Shown piece after piece: positions 51,049 to 59,111 of a stretch of 64,000 nucleotides of DNA. The notes under the pieces were generated by a model. It ran no database searches and was not told the DNA's origin. It was given only the letters and a program-made list of their open reading frames with translations. The translations under genes were made by a program, and so were the position numbers. Numbering within the stretch: position 1 is the first letter of the stretch; every line of letters begins with the position of its first letter. Source of the DNA: Planctomycetota bacterium (GTDB lineage Bacteria > Planctomycetota > Brocadiia > Brocadiales > Bathyanammoxibiaceae); contig JACQVQ010000012.1 in NCBI GenBank assembly GCA_016209685.1, positions 111,584 to 175,583 of the forward strand. Direction: 5' to 3'.

Positions 51049-53463
51049 TTACCTAATCCCACTCCCCTTCCTCAGCCACCACTCGGTAGAGAGTGCACCC
51101 AGGATGATACAGAAGAACAGCCAGTTGTCCCAGAGGGGGAGGGTCTTCTTGCCTACGGGTTTCATTACTACCGGGTTCCTCAGGGAAAGGGTCTTTTCTA
51201 GCTCAGCGACCGGGAGTCTGAGGTGTCTCCCTCCAGAGGCCGTGGCGATCCTTTCCAGGAAGGACTCCTCAATCCATGGTTCTCGGAACTCTTCCAGTGC
51301 GGGTTTGACCCCGAAAAGGGTACTGGCTTCGCTCAGTTCCTCTACCGACTCTTCCCCACCACCATAGTTAACCTTTGCCTTTATGTAATAATAGCCCTCC
51401 TGGGGCTTGAAGTCCAGGTAGGCATGTCCCGCCTCGTTAGACTCAAGGGTCTTTTCCAGCACCTTCTCTCCGTTCTCTGAGCTGACCATGGTCAAGTCCA
51501 CCCTGGCCCCCGGAAGGGGTTTATAGTCCTTCCCCAGGACTTCTACTTTAATATAAACCTCTTCCTCGGGGAGGTATTCCTTCTTATCCGTAGTAATCCG
51601 CACCAGGTTCAACTCCGGGTCTTTTATGAGCCACCTGACGGCATTTCTCCAGAACTTGATATAGTTCCTGTTGCTCCCCCCACCGGCAATGGAGAGGAAG
51701 TTCCATCGCCAGGAATCGTCGGTGAGGAGGGCCATGACCCGCCCCTTTTGACGGGAGTCCGCCTTAGACGACGGAGAAGGGGTGGAGGCCACTACCTCCC
51801 GTACGGCCAGGAGGGGGGCCGAAAGTTCACCCCCTGGATGGACACTCAGGGCCACGGCACCCCTCTTGAGGGCCTTCACCTGGTTGTATCCCTTTATCTC
51901 AGGCATATCCTCCCATAGTTTACGGTTCCTTTCAGGGTCGTAATCAAGGGAGGTAATGGGATGGGTGAGGCCCTGAGGGGTGAGTTGGGGTCTGAAGTTG
52001 CTGACGTCAATAGCGTCCAGCCCTTCGTTTAACTCCACGGGCAGGATATCCTCCACCGGGGTGCCATCGTAACCCCCATGGGAAAAGGACAGGTCCCCAC
52101 CAATCATCAGAAATCCGCCTCCATCCTGCCTGACGTACCGCTCTACGTTGGCCAGATAATAGTTAAAGCGAGACATGGTGGCATCATAAGGTCTGTAATC
52201 AAAATTCTGAAATATCACAAGGTCAAAGCCCTCCAGGGCCCTGGTAAAGAGCTCTTCTACCGGGAAGGGTATAAGGCTCAGTTCACGTCCGGAGGCCTCC
52301 ACCATATCACCTGGCGTCCTCAGGATGAAGAAAGAGATGAGGTCAACGCTGGGGTCTCTCTTCAGGATACGTCTGAGAAAGATTTCATCCCACGAGGGCC
52401 TTCCGCAGAGGTGGAGCACCCTTATCTTGTCCCTGATGACCTGCACCATGAGCCTTACAGTGTTGTTCTCCCTGACCAGTTCATCGCTCAGGGGAGGAAT
52501 AGTAACTGTATAGAGGTAGTCCCCGATGGCGTGGGGCGTGGCCTCCATAGACACGGTATATTCCTCCACCCCTTTCTGGAGCTTCAAGGCCCTGGAGAGG
52601 AGGATATTCTCCCCCTCTTTTAAGAGTACAGGGAGGGTAAGCTCCTCGTAACCTCTTACCTTGACCTTAACCTCCAGCCTCCACGGGTTGCGTACAAAGG
52701 CAAAATTGTCATAGCTAATCCCCGTAATGGCTATGTCCTTGTATTGCCCCGGAGCAGGGCAAAAGGTATAGAGCGGGGCAGGGAGGTTACGCGCCATCAC
52801 CTCCAGCTCCTCCAATTTATCTGCCTTAGGTAGCGAGGAGGTGTCGGCACCGTCAGAGAATAGGAGAAAGGCGCTGGTGGGTCTCCCGCCTGAGGCAGGG
52901 TAGCGTCTCTTCAACTCCCTCAAGACTGCGGTGAAGTCCGTGGCAGCACCGCCTGGCGACACTGTCCCCCTTATGACCTCTTTTCCTGCCTCTTCCAGCC
53001 TGTCTGAAAAGGCGAAGTAATTGACCTCAAAATCCTCCCCCAGTGACCTTAGAAAATCTGCATTCCCCGACAGGAATTTCCTTATGGTCTCCAACCTGGA
53101 CTCCCCCTTATCCTTGAGGGACATGCTCCGGGAGTGGTCTATGAGGATGGCTACTGTGTTCTTTATCCTGGCCATCTCTTCCATCTCCAGTTGAGGCTCA
53201 AGTATCATGAGCACAATGGCCGTGACAGCCACAAGGCGCAGGAAGAAGATTTGAAGCCTATGTCTCAAAGAGGGTACTCCCCTGAGGCTGTTCCAGGAGA
53301 AGAAGAGGGCAAGGAGTGCCAGTACCATCACCAAGACCTTAAGCCACGGTTCCTGTGCCCCGGTCAGGCTGAAATGCCACTGCTCAGGGGCCGCCTGGGG
53401 CGTCTGCCAGAGATTGAGTAACTCAGACACAAAGTCTTTAAATTTTAAATTTAAAATTTCCAA
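51049..53463 (-). CDS. Large VWA- and GATase-like-domain membrane protein
   Basis: An 804-residue protein common in planctomycete-type genomes beside DUF4159 genes. Two N-terminal membrane helices (VMVLALLALFF and AVTAIVLMILEP) precede a von Willebrand A domain with MIDAS-like DHSRSMS. A linker, a glutamine-amidotransferase-like segment (GGGFLMIGGDLSFSHGGYDG) and an Ig-like region follow, then a C-terminal helix (WLFFCIILGALSTEWW). The first codons (TTG 53463) fall in an A/T repeat; GTG near 53430 is an alternative start. An ASGG segment (YPASGGRP, about 188-195) matches the palindrome family. Role is unknown. Confidence 0.78.
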   Translation of the reverse strand: MEILNLKFKDFVSELLNLWQTPQAAPEQWHFSLTGAQEPWLKVLVMVLALLALFFSWNSLRGVPSLRHRLQIFFLRLVAVTAIVLMILEPQLEMEEMARIKNTVAILIDHSRSMSLKDKGESRLETIRKFLSGNADFLRSLGEDFEVNYFAFSDRLEEAGKEVIRGTVSPGGAATDFTAVLRELKRRYPASGGRPTSAFLLFSDGADTSSLPKADKLEELEVMARNLPAPLYTFCPAPGQYKDIAITGISYDNFAFVRNPWRLEVKVKVRGYEELTLPVLLKEGENILLSRALKLQKGVEEYTVSMEATPHAIGDYLYTVTIPPLSDELVRENNTVRLMVQVIRDKIRVLHLCGRPSWDEIFLRRILKRDPSVDLISFFILRTPGDMVEASGRELSLIPFPVEELFTRALEGFDLVIFQNFDYRPYDATMSRFNYYLANVERYVRQDGGGFLMIGGDLSFSHGGYDGTPVEDILPVELNEGLDAIDVSNFRPQLTPQGLTHPITSLDYDPERNRKLWEDMPEIKGYNQVKALKRGAVALSVHPGGELSAPLLAVREVVASTPSPSSKADSRQKGRVMALLTDDSWRWNFLSIAGGGSNRNYIKFWRNAVRWLIKDPELNLVRITTDKKEYLPEEEVYIKVEVLGKDYKPLPGARVDLTMVSSENGEKVLEKTLESNEAGHAYLDFKPQEGYYYIKAKVNYGGGEESVEELSEASTLFGVKPALEEFREPWIEESFLERIATASGGRHLRLPVAELEKTLSLRNPVVMKPVGKKTLPLWDNWLFFCIILGALSTEWWLRKGSGIR

Positions 53464-53529
53464 TTTCCATTTTACAATTTAATGTGTTTCTGCTCCCTAC
53501 CCCCTACTCCCTGCTCCCTAACCCCTAAC

Positions 53530-54294
53530 TTACATCTGCCTCCGCAGTATAAAGGGGAGGTGTACCTGGTCCTGTTTATAATCACCGGTAAGGGCATAGA
53601 GGATGATGTTTATCCCCAGTCGGAAGGCCATGGTCCGTTGGGTCTCTCCGCCCGGGTAGACCTCATACTCCCAGTTCCCCATGGCGTCCCTGGCCCAGGC
53701 GCCACCCAGGTCATTCTGGGAATATATGACCACCGTCCTGCCATCTACGTCTAACCCCTCCAGATACGGATGGGTAATTATCCTGCCTCCCTGGGTATTT
53801 ATAAGATAAAAAGAGCGATAGACGCTGTGGTCATCGGGGAGACGTGTCAGTTTGTGGCCTGGGAATAAGGACTCTACCTCTTTCCTGAAGGTCTCATCAA
53901 ACCCAAAGCCTGGCCTGCCCACGCTGTCATCCGCCAGGAGCGTCCCGCCAAATTGCAGGAAATTTCTAAGGTTTTCCTTTTCTGCGTCATTAAAAGGCTC
54001 AAACCCGTCATCCCCGGCCATATAGAGAAATGGGTATCCAAATATCTCCGGGGCCGAGGGCTGGAGGCTTACGGTATCCAGTCGGGCCTCTACGCTGGTC
54101 CTCTTGACCAGCTCCCACACGAGCCTGGAACCTGCCCTGGGCCTGGGGTTCCAATTGCCACCGCGGTATTCCATCTGGGTAAAGACAAACTTAGAGGACT
54201 CTCCCATTCCCAGGCAACGCCCACCTGAGGCGGACAACCCTAAGGCCCAGCAACCGGCCCCTACCATTAAACCTAGGAATTCCCTCCGTCTCAC
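53530..54294 (-). CDS. Tat-exported DUF4159 protein
   Basis: A 254-residue protein with a twin-arginine signal (MRRREFLGLMVGAGC). The DUF4159 domain (FVFTQMEYRGGNWNPRP, FLYMAGDDGFEPF, LRNFLQFGGTLLADDSVG, HSVYRSFY) has a GATase-like fold without an evident catalytic Cys. SASGGR (21-26) within the signal region is encoded by a CCTCAGG-type palindrome. It overlaps the PLD gene upstream and precedes the VWA gene, forming an operon. Function is unknown. Confidence 0.8.
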   Translation of the reverse strand: MRRREFLGLMVGAGCWALGLSASGGRCLGMGESSKFVFTQMEYRGGNWNPRPRAGSRLVWELVKRTSVEARLDTVSLQPSAPEIFGYPFLYMAGDDGFEPFNDAEKENLRNFLQFGGTLLADDSVGRPGFGFDETFRKEVESLFPGHKLTRLPDDHSVYRSFYLINTQGGRIITHPYLEGLDVDGRTVVIYSQNDLGGAWARDAMGNWEYEVYPGGETQRTMAFRLGINIILYALTGDYKQDQVHLPFILRRQM

Positions 54295-54932
54295 TTCTTT
54301 ACCTCTGGTGACTGTCCGCCTGAGGTGGATGTCATTATCTTGTCAAAGGCCTCTCTAAATGCCCTGGCAACCTCCCTGGAGCGGATGAGGACTGAGGCCT
54401 CGTGGTTGAGCCTGAGGCCGCTGTAAGTCCAGTTGGTACTGCCTATGATAGTTACCTCCTCATCTATCACGATACATTTGCAATGGGTGCTCCTGTCGGG
54501 CGTATCGTAAAATACGGGCACCCCTGCCCCTTTAAGAAAATCATAGGCATACTTGTTCTCTACCTCAGGGCTATCCTCCAGGATTACCTTCACTTCCAGC
54601 CCCCGCTTGCTTGCACTAATAAGGTCTCTAAGGAGCATGCTTTCCCAACCCATTGGGTGTCTCGGACTTAGTTGTGCATGATACATCACACAGAATACGC
54701 CCTTTTTTGCCCCAAGGAGTGCCTCATGGACTGCGGGAAAATAATCAGCGTCTACGAGAGGGACCACCTCCTGGGCAGGGAGGGCCAGGGAAGGGACGGG
54801 AAGGAGGGCCATTAATGAGAGGAGGAAAAAGGGAAACAGGGAACAGGCAACAGGCAACAGGAAAGAAATCTTTTTGCCCGTCTCCTGTCTCCTGTCTACT
54901 GTCTCCTGTCTACTGTCTATTGGCCCCGACAT
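54291..54932 (-). CDS. Secreted phospholipase D-like (PLDc) protein
   Basis: A 213-residue protein with an N-terminal signal or anchor segment and a single PLD HKD motif (HCKCIVIDEEVTIIGSTNWT), as in Nuc-type endonucleases that dimerise. The N-terminus is encoded partly by a GACAGGAG repeat, but ATG 54932 has GGAGGAGG upstream. The C-terminus contains TSTSGGQ from the palindrome family. It is the first gene of the operon with DUF4159 and VWA genes; substrate (DNA or lipid) is open. Confidence 0.8.
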   Translation of the reverse strand: MSGPIDSRQETVDRRQETGKKISFLLPVACSLFPFFLLSLMALLPVPSLALPAQEVVPLVDADYFPAVHEALLGAKKGVFCVMYHAQLSPRHPMGWESMLLRDLISASKRGLEVKVILEDSPEVENKYAYDFLKGAGVPVFYDTPDRSTHCKCIVIDEEVTIIGSTNWTYSGLRLNHEASVLIRSREVARAFREAFDKIMTSTSGGQSPEVKK

Positions 54933-55122
54933 ATTCAGGAAAGACCTCCTCCACCCTTAAACCCCAATCTAGCAGAAATCTACACGGGGGTCAAGTTTGG
55001 GGGCATAGGCGATCCGCCTGAGGCGGACCGCCTATTGAAATTTTTTGACAAGGGGGTACCAATCTGATAGAATGCCCGGCGAGCAGGGGGGGGTGTTACT
55101 AAGTCTCAGGAGGACAAGGGGT

Positions 55123-56904
55123 TTGAAGGTAAAGGTAGCCAAGACGGCAGGTTTTTGTATGGGAGTAAAAAGGGCAATGGATATTGTCCTGGATGCCGCC
55201 TATACCGAAAAACATAAAGGAGCGACGGTATACACCGACGGCCCTCTCATCCACAATCCACAGGTGCTGGACCTGCTGCAGGAAAAGGGTATCAGAACCA
55301 TTAAGGAGGGGGCTGAGTTAGATAAAAACCGGGTAGTAATCAGGGCCCATGGCATCACCCCCAGCCGCAAGAAAGAGATAGAATCTATGGGGGCCAAGAT
55401 ATCAGATGCCACCTGCCCCCATGTCATGCGGGTGCAAAACATTATAAAAAGATATTCAGTCCAGGGGTATTCTACTATCATTATAGGAGACAGTGGCCAT
55501 GCGGAGGTAGTGGGTCTCCTGGGATACGCAGAAGGAAGGGGTTATGTGGTGGGTTCCATGGAGGATATAGATAAGTTACCCCCCCTGGAGAAGGTCTGCG
55601 TAGTGGCCCAAACCACGCAGGATAAGAGGCTTTTCCAGGCAGTAACCTCCAGACTCAAGGAAAGATATAAAGACTGCGAAGTTTTTGAGACTATTTGTGG
55701 TTCTACGCACGACAGGCAGGATGAGGTCATAAACCTTTGTAAATCAGTGGATGCCATGGTCGTCGTAGGGGGCAGGGGGAGTGCAAACACCAACCGGCTG
55801 GTAAAGATATGTGAGTCAGAAGGTGTCCCTACCTTCCATATTGAAACGGAGGCGGAGTTAAACCTGGAGAAACTGGAGGATTTTGAGGTGGTAGGCGTAA
55901 CGGCAGGGGCCTCTACCCCTCAATGGTTGCTAAAGAGGATAGTAGACCTGCTGGCCTCTCACGAGAAGCAAAAGGCCGGAAGGCTAAAAGGCTGGTTCAG
56001 GATGGCCTTTCATACCTCCGTAGGTAGCTGTATGTATTTGGGGATTGGTGCCGTAGCCATGAGTTATGCCAGCGCCGTACTGTTAGGGGTGGAGCCTCAG
56101 TTTAGTTACTGCGCTATTGCTGCCCTATTTTTGTTCTCCATGCACGTATTAAACAACGTGACAAACAGAGAGGCGGTGGCACTGAACGACCCATTTATGG
56201 CTAGGTTATACGATAGACATCACGGCATGTTCCTCGGCCTTGGGCTTGTGGGACTGGTGGCCTCCTACGGACTAGCTCTCGTGGAGGATTTCTATGTCTT
56301 TCTAATGGTCTTCCTATCCAGTGTCTTTTTTGCCCTGGCCTTCCGGATCCACGTCCTCCCCGACAGGGTCTCCCAACTCCTCAAGCACAAGAGCCTTGAG
56401 CGATTTGCCGGCACAAAGGAGATATTCCTCGGTATTGCCTGGGCCCTTACCACTGCCCTATTACCCTTTATTTTGAATGAACCCCAACCCCTGGCGCCCA
56501 TGGCCGTAGCCCTGGCTTTTGCCTTTAGCATTGCCTTTTTCAGGGCAGTGTTAATGGACATCAGGGACATACAAGGGGATAGGTTTGTGGGAAAAGAGAC
56601 CATACCCATAGCCATAGGTAGAGAGTGGACAAAGAATATGCTGATTGGGGTAGCGGTAATTATGGCATGTCTCCTGGTAACTAGCGCCCGGTTAGACTGG
56701 ACCTCTAATTTCAGCCTCTGGCTTATCCCTTGTGTCCTGTATGCCTGTCTGTATCTCTTTCTTTACCATAAGAAGGTCATCGGGGAAGGGTTGGTCTGCG
56801 AGGCAGTGGCAGATTTTAACTTCATTCTGGCAGGTCTACTGGCCTTCCTGTGGGAGAACGAACTGTTTAGCCCTCTTCTGAGGCTTGTCTCAAAGTATGT
56901 CTAA
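55123..56904 (+). CDS. IspH-UbiA fusion: HMBPP reductase joined to a UbiA-type prenyltransferase
   Basis: A 593-residue fusion from TTG 55123 (AGGAGGA upstream; the frame also extends back to 55045). Residues 1 to about 285 are IspH, the 4Fe-4S enzyme making IPP and DMAPP, with its three cysteines (GFCMGV, DATCPH, TICGST) and RAHGI. From about 300 on is a UbiA-type membrane protein with about eight helices. The second acidic motif MDIRDIQGDRFVGK is clear, but the first motif is unusual (NVTNREAVALND). One uninterrupted frame crosses the junction. It may couple prenyl-diphosphate supply to prenylation, which is inference. Confidence 0.87.
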   Translation: MKVKVAKTAGFCMGVKRAMDIVLDAAYTEKHKGATVYTDGPLIHNPQVLDLLQEKGIRTIKEGAELDKNRVVIRAHGITPSRKKEIESMGAKISDATCPHVMRVQNIIKRYSVQGYSTIIIGDSGHAEVVGLLGYAEGRGYVVGSMEDIDKLPPLEKVCVVAQTTQDKRLFQAVTSRLKERYKDCEVFETICGSTHDRQDEVINLCKSVDAMVVVGGRGSANTNRLVKICESEGVPTFHIETEAELNLEKLEDFEVVGVTAGASTPQWLLKRIVDLLASHEKQKAGRLKGWFRMAFHTSVGSCMYLGIGAVAMSYASAVLLGVEPQFSYCAIAALFLFSMHVLNNVTNREAVALNDPFMARLYDRHHGMFLGLGLVGLVASYGLALVEDFYVFLMVFLSSVFFALAFRIHVLPDRVSQLLKHKSLERFAGTKEIFLGIAWALTTALLPFILNEPQPLAPMAVALAFAFSIAFFRAVLMDIRDIQGDRFVGKETIPIAIGREWTKNMLIGVAVIMACLLVTSARLDWTSNFSLWLIPCVLYACLYLFLYHKKVIGEGLVCEAVADFNFILAGLLAFLWENELFSPLLRLVSKYV

Positions 56905-56910
56905 TCTGTC

Positions 56911-56938
56911 GTAGGGGCGTATCGCGATACGCCCCTAC
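56911..56938. repeat. Intergenic GTAGGGGC-family palindrome
   Basis: GTAGGGGCGTATCG and CGATACGCCCCTAC, a perfect 28-bp palindrome after the IspH-UbiA gene. Confidence 0.9.
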
Positions 56939-56952
56939 GGCTAAAGGTACCA

Positions 56953-57648
56953 ATGGAAGCTGCGGAAAAAGAATCTGGTCTCCTGGGGCCTTTTAAAAAG
57001 GATATAAGAAAGCGGCTTTTTGCCGGGGCACTGGTATTATTCCCCGTTTACATCACCTTCATAGCCCTAAAATACATCTTCATCTTTGCGGGTGGCACCA
57101 TGGTACCTGTGGTAAAGCGGACAATCTTACAATCTGAATGGGTACAATTAAAGGTGCCGGATGCAGTCTTGACCCCTTTGATGTTCCTCCTGGGGCTGGT
57201 GATGTTTTTCCTGGCCCTTTATTTTGCCGGGACCTTTGCCACCCATTTTATCGGTAGACAGATAATCAGATACGCTGAGGCCGTCGTGGCAAGGATGCCC
57301 CTGGTGAAGACCATTTATGGCACCTCCAAGCAAATCGTGCAGACTGCAACCATCCCGGGTAAGGGCGCCTTCAAGCGGGTGGTCCTGGTAGACTTCCCAA
57401 AGGGTGGCACCAAAGCACTGGCTTTTGTAACTGGTTCAATGGAGTGCAAAGAAGGCCCCCCCCTGACCACCGTCTTCGTCCCTACTGCCCCTAACCCATG
57501 GTCTGGTTTTGTGCTCTTCTGTCCCGAAAAAGAGATAGAAAACACCACCCTTACAGTGGAAGAAGGAATCAGGCTAATAGTCTCAGGTGGTATCCTTGCA
57601 CCCGGTAGATTTCGACCAGAAGAATTAGAAAAGTTATTTCCAGCGTAG
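56953..57648 (+). CDS. DUF502 family membrane protein
   Basis: A 231-residue inner-membrane protein with two helices near the N-terminus (LFAGALVLFPVYITFIALKY and LTPLMFLLGLVMFFLALYFA). The conserved DUF502 stretch (RMPLVKTIYGTSKQIVQT, VVLVDFPKGGTKALAFVTG, VFVPTAPNPWSGFVLFCP) follows. The family is widespread and of unknown function. It lies between the IspH-UbiA gene and a LarA-like gene on the same strand. Confidence 0.85.
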   Translation: MEAAEKESGLLGPFKKDIRKRLFAGALVLFPVYITFIALKYIFIFAGGTMVPVVKRTILQSEWVQLKVPDAVLTPLMFLLGLVMFFLALYFAGTFATHFIGRQIIRYAEAVVARMPLVKTIYGTSKQIVQTATIPGKGAFKRVVLVDFPKGGTKALAFVTGSMECKEGPPLTTVFVPTAPNPWSGFVLFCPEKEIENTTLTVEEGIRLIVSGGILAPGRFRPEELEKLFPA

Positions 57649-57692
57649 GGACAAGAATACGCCCCTGTCGGCCGCAGACGAACCTGTTCACC

Positions 57693-58949
57693 GTGCCCCC
57701 CCCAAAGATGATAAAGGTCAAAATGATAAAGATAAGACAGAGATTCTCTGCCACGAAGGTAGTAGATGTCGCTGAGACGGTAACGCAAGAACTCCAACGC
57801 CTCTCCCTGGGGGACACACTGAAACCCGGACACAGCGTGGCCGTCACTGCAGGGAGCAGGGGAATCTCAAATATAGGACTCATCCTCCGCAAGGTCGTAG
57901 ACCACCTGAAGACCCTTGGGGCACAGCCTTTTATCGTGCCAGCTATGGGCAGTCATGGCGGCGCCACCGCCCAGGGACAATTAAAACTCCTTGCCCATTA
58001 TGGCATAACAGAGGCATCTATGGGGGTGCCCATCAAGTCCTCCATGGATGTAGTAAAGATTGCTACCAGTCCCCTCGGTCTCCACATCTATATAGATAAA
58101 TACGCCTCCGAGGCCAACCACATCGTCCTGGTCAACAGAGTAAAACCCCATACCCGCTTTAGCGGTAAGATTGAGAGTGGAATCGCAAAGATGCTCCTTG
58201 TAGGGTTGGGAAAGCACCAGGGCGCCTCCCTCTACCACAAGGCCGTCCTGGAATACCCCTTTGATGAGATAGCCTTTAACGTCGTACCAACCGCTCTTAA
58301 AAAACTTTCGGTACTCTGTGGCCTTGCCATAGTAGAAAATGCCCATGGAGAGATAGCCTGGCTAAAGGCCCTCTGTCCAGAGGAATTCCTGGAAGAGGAA
58401 CCTAAGCTACTCCGGAGGGCCTACGAGCTTATGGCGAAACTCCCACTGGAAACCATAGACCTGCTGGTAATAGACGAGATGGGGAAGGATATAAGTGGTA
58501 CAGGCATGGACACCACCGTCATTGGCCGTAAAGACAGTAGCCCAATTAAGATAAAGAGGATTTTTGTGGGGGACCTCACAGAGGCGTCTAACGGAAATGC
58601 CTGTGCCATAGGTCTTGCCGACTTTACTACTAGACGCCTGGTGGATAAGATTAACCTTAAGGATACTTATATAAACTGTATCACGGGGCTTCGCCCCGAA
58701 GGGGCAAAGATACCAATAGCCTACGATACAGACAGGGAGGCTATTGAGCAGGCATTAAATACCCTCGGCCTCGTGGACCCCCAGGAGGCCAAAATAGTGC
58801 GGATAAAGAACACCAATGAACTAGAGACCCTCCAGGTCTCTGAATCCTGCATGCCCCAACTGGAAGACAGGAAAGATATAGATATAATCTCTGGACCAGA
58901 GGATTGGGCCTTTGACAAGATGGGCAATTTCCTGCCTTTAGACACTTAG
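57693..58949 (+). CDS. LarA-like (DUF2088) protein, lactate racemase family
   Basis: A 418-residue protein of the LarA superfamily. The N-terminal domain carries VTAGSRGISN and MGSHGGATAQGQ, and NRVKPHTRF follows. True LarA uses a nickel-pincer nucleotide to racemise lactate, and many DUF2088 proteins have other or unknown substrates. No larBCE genes are nearby. Starts at 57708 or 57729 (MIKIRQRF) are alternatives. The stop is 2 bp before the tRNA-Sec gene, which is probably processed from the same transcript. Confidence 0.78.
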   Translation: MPPPKMIKVKMIKIRQRFSATKVVDVAETVTQELQRLSLGDTLKPGHSVAVTAGSRGISNIGLILRKVVDHLKTLGAQPFIVPAMGSHGGATAQGQLKLLAHYGITEASMGVPIKSSMDVVKIATSPLGLHIYIDKYASEANHIVLVNRVKPHTRFSGKIESGIAKMLLVGLGKHQGASLYHKAVLEYPFDEIAFNVVPTALKKLSVLCGLAIVENAHGEIAWLKALCPEEFLEEEPKLLRRAYELMAKLPLETIDLLVIDEMGKDISGTGMDTTVIGRKDSSPIKIKRIFVGDLTEASNGNACAIGLADFTTRRLVDKINLKDTYINCITGLRPEGAKIPIAYDTDREAIEQALNTLGLVDPQEAKIVRIKNTNELETLQVSESCMPQLEDRKDIDIISGPEDWAFDKMGNFLPLDT

Positions 58950-58951
58950 AA

Positions 58952-59047
58952 GGGAATGGATGGGGCCCGGTGGCCCTGACGGTCTTCAAAACCGCTTAGA
59001 CCCCCAAAAAGGGGTTTGGTGGGTTCGACTCCCACACGTTCCCGCCA
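58952..59047 (+). tRNA. selC: Selenocysteine tRNA (anticodon TCA)
   Basis: A 96-nt tRNA with acceptor GGGAATG / CGTTCCC, discriminator G and encoded CCA (59045-59047). It has a long D stem (GGGCC/GGCCC), an anticodon stem-loop with TCA at 58986-58988 in loop CTTCAAA, a long variable arm (CCCC/GGGG) and T arm GTGGGTTCGACTCCCAC. The extended size and UCA anticodon identify tRNA-Sec. The organism therefore decodes UGA as selenocysteine; selA, selB and selD are not in this window. Confidence 0.96.
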
Positions 59048-59060
59048 CCAATCACATTAG

Positions 59061-59088
59061 GTAGGGGCACGTTGCAACGTGCCCCTAC
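59061..59088. repeat. Intergenic GTAGGGGC-family palindrome
   Basis: Identical to the copy inside carB at 9641-9668. Confidence 0.92.
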
Positions 59089-59111
59089 TAGCTTCCGGCC
59101 TCTGGCAAAAC

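Noticed and set aside
55045-55122. Upstream extension of the IspH-UbiA frame
   Set aside because: IspH homology starts right after TTG 55123, which has a good ribosome-binding site; the extension resembles nothing.
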